Source: Dietzia sp. JS16-p6b (GTDB lineage Bacteria > Actinomycetota > Actinomycetes > Mycobacteriales > Mycobacteriaceae). From it: a DNA stretch of 64,000 nt. Positions within the stretch are counted from its first letter, which is position 1. Each line of letters starts with the position of its first letter. Under the pieces are notes generated by a model. That model had not been told where the DNA came from. It searched no databases and worked only from the letters and a program-made list of their open reading frames with translations. Positions 36,913 to 45,758 of this stretch are shown piece by piece. The translations under genes and the position numbers were made by a program. Where the stretch lies: assembly GCF_003052165.1 (NCBI RefSeq), contig NZ_CP024869.1, forward strand, positions 1,398,001-1,462,000, read 5' to 3'.

Positions 36913-36987
36913 GAGAGTTAGGCGAGAGTCTTTCGTCGAGACAGCATGCAACCGAGCACGACACCCCCAAAGGAAGGCCGGGCCTCG

Positions 36988-38169
36988 ATGAGCTCACCGC
37001 ACAACTACCTCGCAGTCATCAAGGTCGTCGGAATCGGGGGCGGCGGTGTCAACGCCGTGAACAGGATGATCGACGAGGGCCTCAAGGGCGTCGAGTTCAT
37101 CGCGGTGAACACCGATGCGCAGGCTCTGCTCATGTCCGACGCCGACGTCAAGCTCGACGTCGGTCGCGAACTCACCCGCGGCCTCGGTGCCGGCGCCGAC
37201 CCGGAGGTCGGGCGCAAGGCGGCGGAGGACCACAAGGACGAGATCGAGGAGGTCCTCAAGGGCGCGGACATGGTCTTCGTCACGGCCGGGGAGGGCGGCG
37301 GTACCGGCACCGGTGGCGCGCCGGTCGTCGCGGCCATCGCGCGTAAGCTCGGCGCGCTCACCGTCGGCGTCGTGACCCGCCCGTTCTCCTTCGAGGGCAA
37401 GCGTCGCGGGGGACAGGCCGAGGCGGGGATCGAGGGCCTGCGCGAGGCCTGCGACACCCTGATCGTGATCCCCAACGACCGCCTGCTCCAGCTCGGGGAC
37501 GCCGGCGTGTCCATGATGGAGGCCTTCAAGACCGCCGACGAGGTCCTCCTCAACGGCGTCCAGGGGATCACCGACCTCATCACCACCCCCGGCGTGATCA
37601 ACGTCGACTTCGCCGACGTCAAGGGCGTCATGTCCGGGGCCGGCAGCGCGCTCATGGGGATCGGCTCCTCGCGGGGCGAGGGTCGGGCGTACAAGGCCGC
37701 GGAGGCCGCCATCAACTCGCCGCTCCTGGAGACCACGATGGAGGGCGCCAAGGGCGTACTCATGTCGATCGCCGGCGGCAGCGACCTGGGCCTGTTCGAG
37801 ATCAACGAAGCCGCGACCCTCGTCCAGGAGGAGGCGCACCCCGACGCCAACATCATCTTCGGCACCGTCGTCGACGACTCGCTCGGCGACGAGGTGCGGG
37901 TGACCGTCATCGCCGCCGGGTTCGAGGGCGGCTCCCGGCAGTCCTCCGGTGCGGGTCAGTCGCGGCGCGGCCGCCACCACCTCGACGACGACGAGGTCCC
38001 CGGCGCCTCCGGCGACACCGGCGGTGCCTCCGGGCTCGGATCGACCCCTCTCGACGGCGGGCGTCGCGAGGAGCGCCGTGAGTCGGCTCAGGCCGGCGCC
38101 GGTACCCAGGGATCGCGCCGCCGGGACGAGGACGACGACATCGACGTCCCCCCCTTCATGCGGCACTGA
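36988..38169 (+). CDS. ftsZ: tubulin-like division GTPase FtsZ
   Basis: FtsZ polymerises into the Z-ring that recruits the divisome. The 393-residue protein has [23 protein letters not shown]-type nucleotide contacts, the tubulin signature [12 protein letters not shown] (about residues 100-111), [11 protein letters not shown] and the T7-loop region. The C-terminus is a Gly/Arg/Asp-rich linker ending [11 protein letters not shown], the conserved tail bound by SepF and FtsW. ATG 36988 gives [13 protein letters not shown], matching mycobacterial FtsZ, and has AGGAAGG upstream. The in-frame ATG 36946 would add 14 unconserved residues. Confidence 0.97.
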   Translation: MSSPHNYLAVIKVVGIGGGGVNAVNRMIDEGLKGVEFIAVNTDAQALLMSDADVKLDVGRELTRGLGAGADPEVGRKAAEDHKDEIEEVLKGADMVFVTAGEGGGTGTGGAPVVAAIARKLGALTVGVVTRPFSFEGKRRGGQAEAGIEGLREACDTLIVIPNDRLLQLGDAGVSMMEAFKTADEVLLNGVQGITDLITTPGVINVDFADVKGVMSGAGSALMGIGSSRGEGRAYKAAEAAINSPLLETTMEGAKGVLMSIAGGSDLGLFEINEAATLVQEEAHPDANIIFGTVVDDSLGDEVRVTVIAAGFEGGSRQSSGAGQSRRGRHHLDDDEVPGASGDTGGASGLGSTPLDGGRREERRESAQAGAGTQGSRRRDEDDDIDVPPFMRH

Positions 38170-38174
38170 CCGGC

Positions 38175-38897
38175 GTGGCCACCCACGGCCCCGGGCGCGT
38201 CCGCCGGATCATCACCACCCGCCGCGGAGGCGTCTCCACCGGGGACTTCGACTCGTTCAACCTCGGTGACCACGTCGGCGACGCCCCGGCCGCGGTGGCG
38301 GCCAACCGGGCCCGGCTCGCGCGCAGGCTGGGAGTGGCGGCGTCGGACGTGGTGTGGATGGACCAGGTGCACGGCAGCCGGATCGCCCGGGTCACCCGCC
38401 CCACCGGCGGGGCCGTCCCGGCGACCGACGGACTGGTGACGGACCGGCCCGGCCTGGCCCTGGCCGTGTTGAGTGCCGATTGCGTGCCCGTCCTCGCCGC
38501 GGACGAGGAGGCCGGGGTCATCGGCGCGGCCCACGCCGGCCGGAAGGGTGCCGTCGGCGGGATCGTCCCCTCGCTGATCGGGGCCATGACGTCGTTGGGA
38601 GCCCGCCCCGAGAGGATCTCCGTCCTGCTCGGTCCGGCGGCGGCGGGACGACACTACGAGCTGCCCGACGACCTCGCGGACGAGGTGGAGGCGGCCCTGC
38701 CGGGCAGCGGCACCCGGACCGTCGACGGGACGGCCGGGGTGGACCTGCGCGCGGGCCTGGCCCGACAGCTCGCCGGACTCGGCGTGGTCCGCGTGGACAC
38801 CGACCCGCGGTGCACCATCGCCGACGACTCCCTCTTCTCCTACCGCAGGCAGGGACGCACCGGACGCCAGGCCAGCGTGATCCTGCGGCAGCTCTGA
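38175..38897 (+). CDS. pgeF: peptidoglycan editing factor / purine nucleoside phosphorylase family
   Basis: PgeF (YfiH, laccase-domain) proteins cleave or phosphorolyse purine nucleosides. In E. coli the family member removes L-Ser misincorporated in UDP-MurNAc-peptide. The 240-residue protein has ITTRRGGVSTGDFDSFNLG, MDQVHGSRI, the metal-binding Cys/His set in SADCVPVL and GAAHAGRKG, and the C-terminal DDSLFSYRRQGRTGRQASVI. GTG 38175 is five bases past the ftsZ stop, so it is co-transcribed. In M. tuberculosis the equivalent gene (Rv2149c) has the same place. Confidence 0.9.
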   Translation: MATHGPGRVRRIITTRRGGVSTGDFDSFNLGDHVGDAPAAVAANRARLARRLGVAASDVVWMDQVHGSRIARVTRPTGGAVPATDGLVTDRPGLALAVLSADCVPVLAADEEAGVIGAAHAGRKGAVGGIVPSLIGAMTSLGARPERISVLLGPAAAGRHYELPDDLADEVEAALPGSGTRTVDGTAGVDLRAGLARQLAGLGVVRVDTDPRCTIADDSLFSYRRQGRTGRQASVILRQL

Positions 38898-38926
38898 CCT
38901 GCTGGCGACCGGCCGGGCCGCTCCGA

Positions 38927-38932
38927 TAGGTT
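38927..38932 (+). promoter_or_regulatory. -10 hexamer upstream of the yggS micro-ORF
   Basis: TAGGTT ends six bases before ATG 38939, the leaderless spacing seen at other genes here. It implies a promoter inside the pgeF-yggS gap driving a transcript that starts on the micro-ORF. Confidence 0.45.
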
Positions 38933-38938
38933 GAGGAC

Positions 38939-38980
38939 ATGCAGCGATGTCCCCGCCCGGAGCCCACCCGCCGTGTCTGA
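38939..38980 (+). CDS. 13-codon leaderless micro-ORF overlapping yggS start
   Basis: ATG 38939 opens a frame of 13 codons (MQRCPRPEPTRRV) whose stop TGA 38978-38980 overlaps the yggS GTG start (38973) in another frame. The ATG sits six bases after TAGGTT, so it would be the 5' end of a leaderless mRNA. Ribosomes ending here could re-initiate at yggS, for which GGAG (38959) also lies at a suitable distance. Arg/Pro-rich codons with one Cys could make translation condition-dependent. Leaderless short ORFs are common in mycobacteria. The peptide itself need not be functional. This is prediction only. Confidence 0.4.
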   Translation: MQRCPRPEPTRRV

Positions 38981-39701
38981 TCCGCGATCAGAGGAGTTGG
39001 CCGCGCGGCTCACCGAGACCAGGGAGCGGCTGGACGCGGCGCTGGCGGCGGCGGGCCGTCAGGACGGTGTCGACCTCGTCGTCGTCACCAAGTTCCACCC
39101 CGTCGGGGACGTCGCGCGGCTCGCCCGCCTGGGGGTCCGGGACCTCGGCGAGAACCGCGTGCAGGAGGCGGCCGCGAAGGTGGCCGATCTGGCCGCCACC
39201 GAGCCGGATCTGGCGGCGGCGGTGCGCTGGAACATGATCGGCCACATCCAGTCCAACAAGGCCGCCGCGGTGGCCGGGTGGGCGGATCGCGTGCACTCGG
39301 TCGACTCGGTCAAGGTCGCAGGCGGGCTGCAGAAGGGCAGGGGCCGGGCCGCGGCGGACGGCGAGCGACCCGGGGTGCTTCCGGTGCTGCTCCAGCTGAG
39401 TCTCGACGGGGACACCTCACGTGGCGGGGTGACCCGCGACGACCTCCTCGCGCTCGCCGATCACGTCGCGGGGCTGGACCACCTGCGGCTGGCCGGGCTC
39501 ATGGTGGTGCCGCCGTTGACCGGACCGCCCGCCGCTCACTTCGCCGAGGCCGCCCGGGTGGCGGAGGAGTTGCGTCGCGCTCACCCGGGGGCCCGTGAGT
39601 TCTCCGCCGGGATGTCCGGCGACCTGGAATCCGCGATCGCCGCCGGTTCGACCTGCGTGCGTGTCGGAACGGCGATCCTGGGACCACGGCCAGTAGTTTG
39701 A
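38973..39701 (+). CDS. yggS: PLP homeostasis protein YggS/PROSC family
   Basis: YggS-family proteins bind pyridoxal phosphate on a single TIM-barrel domain and buffer PLP and amino acid pools. The 242-residue protein has LVVVTKFHP (PLP Lys), DLGENRVQEAAAK, WNMIGHIQSNKA, HSVDSVKVA, LAGLMVVPPL, FSAGMSGDLESAIAAGST (phosphate loop) and VRVGTAILGPR. GTG 38973 gives MSDPRSEEL; the frame from 38931 lies upstream of the predicted transcript start. Its place between pgeF and sepF is conserved across Gram-positives. Confidence 0.9.
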   Translation: MSDPRSEELAARLTETRERLDAALAAAGRQDGVDLVVVTKFHPVGDVARLARLGVRDLGENRVQEAAAKVADLAATEPDLAAAVRWNMIGHIQSNKAAAVAGWADRVHSVDSVKVAGGLQKGRGRAAADGERPGVLPVLLQLSLDGDTSRGGVTRDDLLALADHVAGLDHLRLAGLMVVPPLTGPPAAHFAEAARVAEELRRAHPGAREFSAGMSGDLESAIAAGSTCVRVGTAILGPRPVV

Positions 39702-39772
39702 GGTCCAGCATCGCGGGGCCTCTCCCGCGACGAACGGCCCGCGACGACCCGTATCAGGAAGGTCCCCGGAAG

Positions 39773-40468
39773 ATGAGCGCAATCGCCCGGTTCAAGGAGT
39801 ACTTCGGAATGTCGCCCGTCGCGGCGTACGAGGACGAGTACCTGGACGACTACGACCGCCCGATCCACCACGACCTCCGCGGTTCCCGTGCGCCGCACGA
39901 GGCCGACGACCTCGGCGGCGTCTCCCGCGATCGCCGAGCGGACTACGGGTACGCCGCCGACCGGTACGACGACGAGGCGACCCCCCGGCCCCGCTTGGGA
40001 GATCTCGATCCCGTCGACGAGCCCGCCCCGGAGCGTCGGCACCGCGGTCTCGATGACCCCGCCCCGCGCCCGAGGCGCTACCACGCGGCGGAGGCCGGGG
40101 CCCGGGCCTCGCTCCGCGGCGTCCCCGTCACCCGCGGCGCCGTCGCCCTGGCTCCGGAAGAGGACTTCGTCGAGGACGGGCTGGTGACCCTCCCCGAGAC
40201 CGTGGTCGAGCGTCCGCGGGGATTCGGTGACGGCAAGAGCCTCGGGGAGCACTTCCGCGCGGGCCGAGCCGTGGTGTTGGATCTGTCCACGATGGCCTCC
40301 GGGGACGCGCGCCGCATGGTCGACTTCGCCGCCGGCCTGGTCTTCGGTCTCGACGGCCGCATGGAGAAGGTCACCGATCGCGAGCGCACCTTCCTGCTGC
40401 AGCCCGCCGGAATGGATCTCACCGAAGCCGAGGTCCGGGACGCGGTCAACGGCGCGTTCCGTCGCTGA
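39773..40468 (+). CDS. sepF: cell division protein SepF
   Basis: SepF links FtsZ to the membrane and replaces FtsA/ZipA in Actinobacteria. The 231-residue protein has an N-terminal amphipathic helix (MSAIARFKEYFGM) for membrane binding, an acidic Asp/Arg/Tyr-rich linker of about 110 residues, and a C-terminal DUF552 core: AVVLDLSTMASGDARRMVDFAAGLVFGLDG (described here in part) with FLLQPAGMDL. ATG 39773 follows AGGAAGGTCCCCGGAAG. It lies in the conserved ftsZ-pgeF-yggS-sepF-yggT-wag31 order. Confidence 0.93.
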   Translation: MSAIARFKEYFGMSPVAAYEDEYLDDYDRPIHHDLRGSRAPHEADDLGGVSRDRRADYGYAADRYDDEATPRPRLGDLDPVDEPAPERRHRGLDDPAPRPRRYHAAEAGARASLRGVPVTRGAVALAPEEDFVEDGLVTLPETVVERPRGFGDGKSLGEHFRAGRAVVLDLSTMASGDARRMVDFAAGLVFGLDGRMEKVTDRERTFLLQPAGMDLTEAEVRDAVNGAFRR

Positions 40469-40526
40469 TCCCGGGCGGCCACCCCGTCTGACCGGGTGCC
40501 CGCGGCGCGGCGTCGATCGCTGCCAG

Positions 40527-40532
40527 TAGTCT
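40527..40532 (+). promoter_or_regulatory. -10 hexamer of leaderless yggT promoter
   Basis: TAGTCT ends six bases before GTG 40539. No ribosome binding site is present, so yggT may be made from its own leaderless transcript as well as by read-through from sepF. Confidence 0.5.
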
Positions 40533-40538
40533 TGTCCC

Positions 40539-40838
40539 GTGCGTGAAATCCTGCTGGTCCTTTACATCATCACCCAGGTCTTCTGGTATCTGCTCCTCGC
40601 CAGGATCGTCGTGGAGATGATCGCGTCGTTCTCCCGTGGCTGGAGCCCCCGCGGTGTCCTGGCGGTGGTTCTGGAGTGGCTGTTCACCATCACCGATCCT
40701 CCGGTCAAGGCGCTGCGCAAGGTCATCAAGCCGGTCCGGATCGGGCAGGTCTCCCTCGACCTGTCGGTGTTGGTGCTCTTCGTCATCATCATCGTGATCC
40801 AGCTGGTCCTGCGGATCATGATCACCAGCGTCGCGTGA
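40539..40838 (+). CDS. yggT: YggT family membrane protein
   Basis: The 99-residue protein has two transmembrane helices (ILLVLYIITQVFWYLLLARIV and LVLFVIIIVIQLVLRIMI) joined by a loop with the family motif LFTITDPPVKALRKVIKP. YggT proteins are small membrane proteins linked to turgor or ion resistance in E. coli and sit beside sepF/divIVA in Gram-positives. The mycobacterial equivalent is Rv2146c. The exact function is unknown. It is followed by the wag31 promoter region. Confidence 0.88.
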   Translation: MREILLVLYIITQVFWYLLLARIVVEMIASFSRGWSPRGVLAVVLEWLFTITDPPVKALRKVIKPVRIGQVSLDLSVLVLFVIIIVIQLVLRIMITSVA

Positions 40839-40904
40839 GGGGCGTGGCGGGACACAAGTGATGCGGTCACCCGGGCCGCAGGTGACGCGCGGGCCGAATG
40901 TGAC

Positions 40905-40910
40905 TAGATT
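40905..40910 (+). promoter_or_regulatory. putative -10 element of wag31
   Basis: TAGATT lies 84 bases before the wag31 ATG, giving a 5' leader of roughly 75 bases. This is unlike the leaderless genes around it. No convincing -35 is seen. Confidence 0.4.
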
Positions 40911-40940
40911 GGCACGCGTTAAGGTAGTAATGAAGTCGTG

Positions 40941-40964
40941 GGTCCGGTTCGAGAACGCCGGACC
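40941..40964 (+). promoter_or_regulatory. hairpin in wag31 5' leader
   Basis: GGTCCGG (40941-40947) pairs with CCGGACC (40958-40964), and the loop can add TTC/GAA pairs. It is 30 bases before the ATG. It might affect mRNA stability or start access. Confidence 0.4.
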
Positions 40965-40994
40965 GGCACCCGAGACGACCACGAGGGGTATCCC

Positions 40995-41906
40995 ATGCGC
41001 TTGACTCCAGCCGATGTGCACAACGTCGCGTTCTCAAAGCCGCCGATCGGTAAACGGGGCTACAACGAGGACGAGGTCGACCAGTTCCTCGACCTGGTAG
41101 AGGAGGAGCTCGGAACCCTCGTGGAGGACAACGACGACCTCCGTCAGCGTGTCGACGAGTTGACCAAGGACCTCGAGAAGGCCCGGAAGGCGGCGGAGAA
41201 GTCCGACAAGGCCTCCGCTGACTCCGCTAGCGGTTCGGGTGCCGGCCGCGTCGAGGAGCCGCGGGCCGCCACCCCGCCCGCCCCGGCGCCGACCCCGGCA
41301 CCGACTCCGGCGCCGCCCGCGGCCGCGCCGTCACTCGCCGGAGAGGACAGCGGTTCCGCCAACTCGGACACCCATCTGCGCGCGGCCCGCGTCCTGGCGA
41401 TGGCGCAGGAGATGGCGGACCGCCTCACGGGCGAGGCCAAGAAGGAGTCCGACGGGCTCATGGCCAAGGCCCGCGGTGAGTCCGATCGCCTCGTCGGCGA
41501 CGCCAAGAACCAGTCGGAGAAGATGGTCGGGGACGCCCGCAGGGAGGCCGACAAGATCCTCGGCGAGGCCAAGGCCAAGTCCGACGGGATCGTCAAGGAC
41601 GCGCAGGCGCGCTCCGAGCAGCAGATCAAGGAAGCACAGGCCAAGGCCGACGCCCTGCAGGCCGACGCGGAACGCAAGCACACCGAGATCATGGCCACCA
41701 TCAACCAGCAGCGCGGGGTGCTGGAGGGTCGCATCGAGCAGCTTCGGACCTTCGAGAAGGACTACCGCAGCCGCCTCACCAGCTACCTCGAGAACCAGCT
41801 GACAGAACTCGGCAAGTCCGGCTCCGCCGCCCCCGCCGCACCGGCCGAGAACGCCGGCGCGCCGGACCAGGGTGGCAAGAAGGACGGCGGCCACCGCGCC
41901 GAGTAG
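40995..41906 (+). CDS. wag31: polar growth scaffold Wag31/DivIVA
   Basis: Wag31 (DivIVA, antigen 84) marks cell poles and directs apical growth. The 303-residue protein has the DivIVA membrane-binding N-terminus ([20 protein letters not shown], then [19 protein letters not shown]), a first coiled coil to about residue 75, a Pro/Ala-rich linker (about residues 85-120, with [12 protein letters not shown]), and a long second coiled coil made of repeating Lys/Glu/Asp/Ala heptads. It ends with a Gly/Lys-rich tail. ATG 40995 follows GAGGGGTATCCC. In mycobacteria PknA/B phosphorylate a Thr in the region after the first coiled coil; I cannot place the equivalent site reliably. Confidence 0.95.
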   Translation: MRLTPADVHNVAFSKPPIGKRGYNEDEVDQFLDLVEEELGTLVEDNDDLRQRVDELTKDLEKARKAAEKSDKASADSASGSGAGRVEEPRAATPPAPAPTPAPTPAPPAAAPSLAGEDSGSANSDTHLRAARVLAMAQEMADRLTGEAKKESDGLMAKARGESDRLVGDAKNQSEKMVGDARREADKILGEAKAKSDGIVKDAQARSEQQIKEAQAKADALQADAERKHTEIMATINQQRGVLEGRIEQLRTFEKDYRSRLTSYLENQLTELGKSGSAAPAAPAENAGAPDQGGKKDGGHRAE

Positions 41907-41927
41907 CCCATCCGAGTCGTCGCGTCC

Positions 41928-41958
41928 GGTCCCCGCCCCTGCCCAGGGTGCGGGGACC
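41928..41958 (+). terminator. hairpin terminator after wag31
   Basis: GGTCCCCGC (41928-41936) pairs perfectly with GCGGGGACC (41950-41958), with an inner CCCT/AGGG stem. It follows the stop by 21 bases. The sequence after it (GACGTATATTCG) has no long U-tract but holds a TATATT that could be the -10 element of the next gene. Confidence 0.6.
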
Positions 41959-42031
41959 GACGTATATTCGGGGGGTGGGTCCGCCCCGGAGCCGGTGTAT
42001 TCCACGACTCGCACCACGGCAGGAGGAACGC

Positions 42032-42262
42032 ATGCTCGTCGTCGCACTCGGACTGACGCTGCTCGGCTTCGCCTTCCTCGTCGCGGCCGTGGCGACCGGA
42101 CAGATCGGGTGGGCGTGGGCCTGCATCGTGGCCGGCGCCCTCGGACTGCTCTTGCTGCTCATGGATCTTCTCCGCGGGAGGACGGCCCGCGACGGCTCCG
42201 GAGAGAATCCACCGGACGCGAGTGACGAGGCGGAGGAGACGGGCGCCCACAGCGACAGGTAG
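42032..42262 (+). CDS. small two-helix membrane protein
   Basis: The 76-residue protein starts at ATG 42032 after AGGAGGA, a strong ribosome binding site. It has two closely spaced hydrophobic helices (VVALGLTLLGFAFLVAAVAT and WACIVAGALGLLLLLMDLL) and an acidic, polar C-terminus. It resembles the small membrane proteins found between wag31 and ileS in related genera; Rv2144c is possibly equivalent. I do not recognise a function. The T-box leader of ileS begins just after it. Confidence 0.75.
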   Translation: MLVVALGLTLLGFAFLVAAVATGQIGWAWACIVAGALGLLLLLMDLLRGRTARDGSGENPPDASDEAEETGAHSDR

Positions 42263-42274
42263 CATCACCCGATG

Positions 42275-42535
42275 TCCGGCGATGAGCCGGATGCGCTGAG
42301 ATCCGGCCATCACCGGGGAGCGCTCGGAAGAACGGTCGGTCCCGAGGTGGGAGCGGCTCAGTAGAACCGAACGGGGGAGCCCGTCAGGGTCCCCGATCCA
42401 CGAGTGGGCGTCGCACCGTCGACGCCAAACGGGGTGGTACCGCGGACGGATGCGCCAGTCGCGTCCGGTTCGTCCCCGAGCGCAGGCCTGTCGGCCCCAC
42501 GGGTACCAACTCGTGTGGGCCCGTACCTCGAGGAG
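42275..42535 (+). promoter_or_regulatory. T-box leader (isoleucine) controlling ileS
   Basis: The T-box core AAACGGGGTGGTACCGCGG is at 42427-42445. Upstream, a short Stem I forms from GCCGGAT (42286-42292) with ATCCGGC (42301-42307). The flanking CCATCACCGGGGAGC is typical of actinobacterial ileS T-boxes, with ATC (42309-42311) a candidate isoleucine specifier. GGTACC in the T-box (42436) recurs at 42502 and as GTACC at 42523, just before the Shine-Dalgarno CGAGGAG. This suggests alternative pairings that free or hide the ribosome binding site, so control is probably translational. Uncharged tRNA-Ile should turn ileS on. Confidence 0.85.
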
Positions 42536-42544
42536 TCCGCCCAC

Positions 42545-45500
42545 ATGAGCACCGAGCCCACCGCAACGGGTAGCGCGTACCCGATTCTCGACCTCACCGG
42601 CGGCACCACCGCGCAGTCGCCGTCGTTCCCCGCGCTCGAGCAGACCGTCCTGGCCCGGTGGGACGAGCGCGACACCTTCCGTGAGTCCGTCCGCAGGCGA
42701 GCGGATGCCGACGAGTACGTCTTCTACGACGGCCCCCCGTTCGCCAACGGCCTACCCCACTACGGACATCTGCTCACCGGGTACGTCAAGGACGTGATCC
42801 CGCGCTATCGCACCATGCGCGGTTACCTGGTCGAACGCCGGTTCGGCTGGGACTGCCACGGTCTGCCCGCCGAGCTCGAGGCGGAGAAGCAGCTGGGGAT
42901 CACCGAGAAGTCGCAGATTCTCGAGATGGGTCTTGCCGAGTTCAACGCGGCGTGCGAGAAGTCGGTGCTGCGCTACACCGATGAGTGGGAGGACTACGTC
43001 CACCGCCAGGCCCGCTGGGTGGACTTCGAGAACGACTACAAGACCTTGGACATCGACTTCACCGAGTCCGTCCTGTGGGCGTTCAAACGCCTCTATGACA
43101 AGGGTCTGGTCTACAAGGGTTTCCGTGTGCTGCCGTACTCCTGGTACGAGCAGACGCCCCTGTCCAACCAGGAGACGCGGTTGGACGACGCGTACAAGAT
43201 GCGACAGGACCCCGCGGTCACGGTCGGACTGCCGCTCGAGGCCCCGCAGTCCAGCCCGTTCCACGGTGCCGAGGCGCTGGTGTGGACCACCACCCCCTGG
43301 ACCCTGCCGTCCAACCTGGCCGCCGCCGTCCACCCCGACATCGACTACTGCGTGGTGCAGGTGAACACGGGTGATCTCGCCGGCCGACGCTTCGTCGTGG
43401 CCGAGGCGCGCCGGGGGGTGTACGCGCCCGAGTTCGGTGAGGACGCGGAGGTGGTGGCCACCGCGAAGGGCTCCGAACTGGTGGGGCTGCCGTACGTCCC
43501 GCCGTTCGACTTCTTCGCCGGCCACCCGAACGCGCACGTGGTGCTGGCGGCCGACTACGTCACCACCGACTCGGGTACGGGCATCGTCCACCTCGCGCCG
43601 GCCTTCGGCGAGGAGGACAAGGACGCCTGCGACGCGGCCGGCATCGAGCTGGTCATCCCCGTCGGAGCCGACGGGAAGTTCACCGCCGAGGTGCCGCCGT
43701 ACGCGGGCCAGCTGGTCTTCGACGCCAACGCGCCGATCTCACGCGACCTGCGCGCGGCGGGGCGACTGATCCGCCACGAGACCATCGAACACTCCTACCC
43801 CCACTCCTGGAGGTCCGGCCAGCCGTTGATCTACATGGCCCTGCCGGCCTGGTTCGTCAAGGTCACCGCGTTCCGCGACCGGATGGTCGAACTCAATCGC
43901 GAGCAGATCACCTGGATGCCCGAACACGTGCGCGACGGGCAGTTCGGCACGTGGCTCGAGGGCGCGCGGGACTGGAACATCAACCGGAACCGGTACTGGG
44001 GCGCGCCGATCCCCGTCTGGGAGTCCGATGACCCCGCCTACCCGCGCGTGGACGTCTACGGGTCTCTCGACGAGCTCGAGGCCGACTTCGGCGTGCGGCC
44101 CACTGATCTGCACCGTCCGTACATCGACGAGCTGACCCGGCCCAACCCCGACGACCCGACCGGCAGGTCCACCATGCGGCGTGTGGCCGACGTGTTCGAC
44201 TGCTGGTTCGAGTCCGGGTCCATGCCGTTCGCCCAGGTCCACTATCCCTTCGAGAACAAGGAGTGGTTCGAGACCCACAACCCGGGCGACTTCATCGTGG
44301 AGTACAACGGCCAGACCCGGGGCTGGTTCTACACCCTGCACGTCCTGGCCACGGCTCTCTTCGACCGGCCCGCGTTCACGCACGTCGCCGCGCACGGCAT
44401 CGTGCTGGGCAACGACGGCCTCAAGATGAGCAAGTCCAAGGGCAACTACCCGGACGTCAACGAGGTGTTCGCCCGCGACGGCTCCGATGCCATGCGCTGG
44501 TTCCTCATGAGTTCCCCCATCCTCCGTGGCGGCAATCTCGTGGTGACCGAACAGGGCATCCGGGAGGGCGTGCGCCAGGCCATGCTCCCGCTGTGGAACT
44601 CCTACAGCTTCCTGCAGCTGTACGCCGCCGAGCGCGCCACCTGGCGGACGGATTCACCCCACGTGCTGGACCGGTACATCCTGTCGCGGCTGGCCACGAC
44701 CCGGGATGCGATGACCCGGGCCCTGGACAGCACGGACATCGCCGCCGCGTGCGACGAGCTGCGCCAGTTCGCCGACGCGCTGACCAACTGGTACGTGCGC
44801 CGGTCCCGGTCGCGGTTCTGGGCAGGGGAGGCGTCGGGCCAGGATTCGCGCGACGCCTTCGACACGCTCTACACGGTCCTCGAGACGACCATGCGGCTCG
44901 CCGCGCCGCTCCTGCCCCTCATGACGGAGGTCGTGTGGACCGGGCTGACCGGACGGGAGTCCGTTCACCTGGCGGACTGGCCGGCCGATGACGAGCTCCC
45001 GCACGACGCCGGGCTGGTCGAGGCGATGGAGGCCGTCCGCGACGTGTGTTCCACGGTGTCCTCGATCCGGAAGGCAAAGCACCTGCGCGTGCGCCTGCCC
45101 TTGAACGTGCTCACCGTGGCGATGCCCGACGCCGAGCGGCTTGAGCCGTTCACCGGCATCATCGCCGACGAGGTGAACGTACGAGAGGTGCGCCTGACCA
45201 GCGACGTGGCCGCCCACGGGCGGATGGAGCTGGCGGTCAACGCGCGGGCGGCGGGGCCGCGGCTGGGCAAGCAGGTGCAGGCGTGCATCAAGGCCGCCAA
45301 GACGGGCGACTGGTCCGAGGTCGACGGCGTGGTGGTGGCCGGTGGCGTCGAGCTGCAGGAGGGCGAGTACGAGCACCGCCTCGTGGCCGCGGATCCGGAG
45401 TCCACGGCGGCGCTCGCGGGCGGGGCCGGTCTGGTGGTGTTGGATCTGACCGTCACGGAGGAGCTGGAGGCCGAGGGCTGGGCCAAGGACCGGATCCGCG

Positions 45501-45724
45501 AGATCCAGGAGGCCCGGCGCGCCGCCGGTTTCGACATCTCCGACCGCATCCGGGTACGCCTGGAGGTCCCGGCGGACCGTCGCGAGTGGGCCGACCGTCA
45601 CGCCCGCCTGATCGCCGACGAGGTCCTGGCCACGGACTTCGAGGTCCTCGACGCGCTCGACCCGGCGGACGGCGAGGCCGAGGAGCTCGGTGACGGTGTC
45701 AGGATGACCCTGGCCCGGGTCTGA
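42545..45724 (+). CDS. ileS: isoleucyl-tRNA synthetase
   Basis: IleRS charges tRNA-Ile and edits valine. The 1059-residue class I enzyme has the HIGH motif as HYGH (residues 72-75), the CP1 editing domain ([15 protein letters not shown]), KMSKS (about residues 627-631 in [10 protein letters not shown]) and a long C-terminal anticodon-binding region ([12 protein letters not shown] onwards). The length and C-terminus are of the eukaryote-like IleS type found in Actinobacteria, which is often less sensitive to mupirocin. ATG 42545 is set by CGAGGAG nine bases upstream inside the T-box expression platform; the frame from 42404 runs through the T-box. Confidence 0.96.
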   Translation: MSTEPTATGSAYPILDLTGGTTAQSPSFPALEQTVLARWDERDTFRESVRRRADADEYVFYDGPPFANGLPHYGHLLTGYVKDVIPRYRTMRGYLVERRFGWDCHGLPAELEAEKQLGITEKSQILEMGLAEFNAACEKSVLRYTDEWEDYVHRQARWVDFENDYKTLDIDFTESVLWAFKRLYDKGLVYKGFRVLPYSWYEQTPLSNQETRLDDAYKMRQDPAVTVGLPLEAPQSSPFHGAEALVWTTTPWTLPSNLAAAVHPDIDYCVVQVNTGDLAGRRFVVAEARRGVYAPEFGEDAEVVATAKGSELVGLPYVPPFDFFAGHPNAHVVLAADYVTTDSGTGIVHLAPAFGEEDKDACDAAGIELVIPVGADGKFTAEVPPYAGQLVFDANAPISRDLRAAGRLIRHETIEHSYPHSWRSGQPLIYMALPAWFVKVTAFRDRMVELNREQITWMPEHVRDGQFGTWLEGARDWNINRNRYWGAPIPVWESDDPAYPRVDVYGSLDELEADFGVRPTDLHRPYIDELTRPNPDDPTGRSTMRRVADVFDCWFESGSMPFAQVHYPFENKEWFETHNPGDFIVEYNGQTRGWFYTLHVLATALFDRPAFTHVAAHGIVLGNDGLKMSKSKGNYPDVNEVFARDGSDAMRWFLMSSPILRGGNLVVTEQGIREGVRQAMLPLWNSYSFLQLYAAERATWRTDSPHVLDRYILSRLATTRDAMTRALDSTDIAAACDELRQFADALTNWYVRRSRSRFWAGEASGQDSRDAFDTLYTVLETTMRLAAPLLPLMTEVVWTGLTGRESVHLADWPADDELPHDAGLVEAMEAVRDVCSTVSSIRKAKHLRVRLPLNVLTVAMPDAERLEPFTGIIADEVNVREVRLTSDVAAHGRMELAVNARAAGPRLGKQVQACIKAAKTGDWSEVDGVVVAGGVELQEGEYEHRLVAADPESTAALAGGAGLVVLDLTVTEELEAEGWAKDRIREIQEARRAAGFDISDRIRVRLEVPADRREWADRHARLIADEVLATDFEVLDALDPADGEAEELGDGVRMTLARV

Positions 45725-45758
45725 CACGGACCGGTCCTGAGCCGAGACGGGAACCGGC

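Noticed and set aside
41279-41340. Pro/Ala repeat in wag31 as a frameshift or inserted repeat
   Set aside because: The [10 protein letters not shown] stretch is in frame and lies where Mycobacteriales Wag31 has its variable linker.
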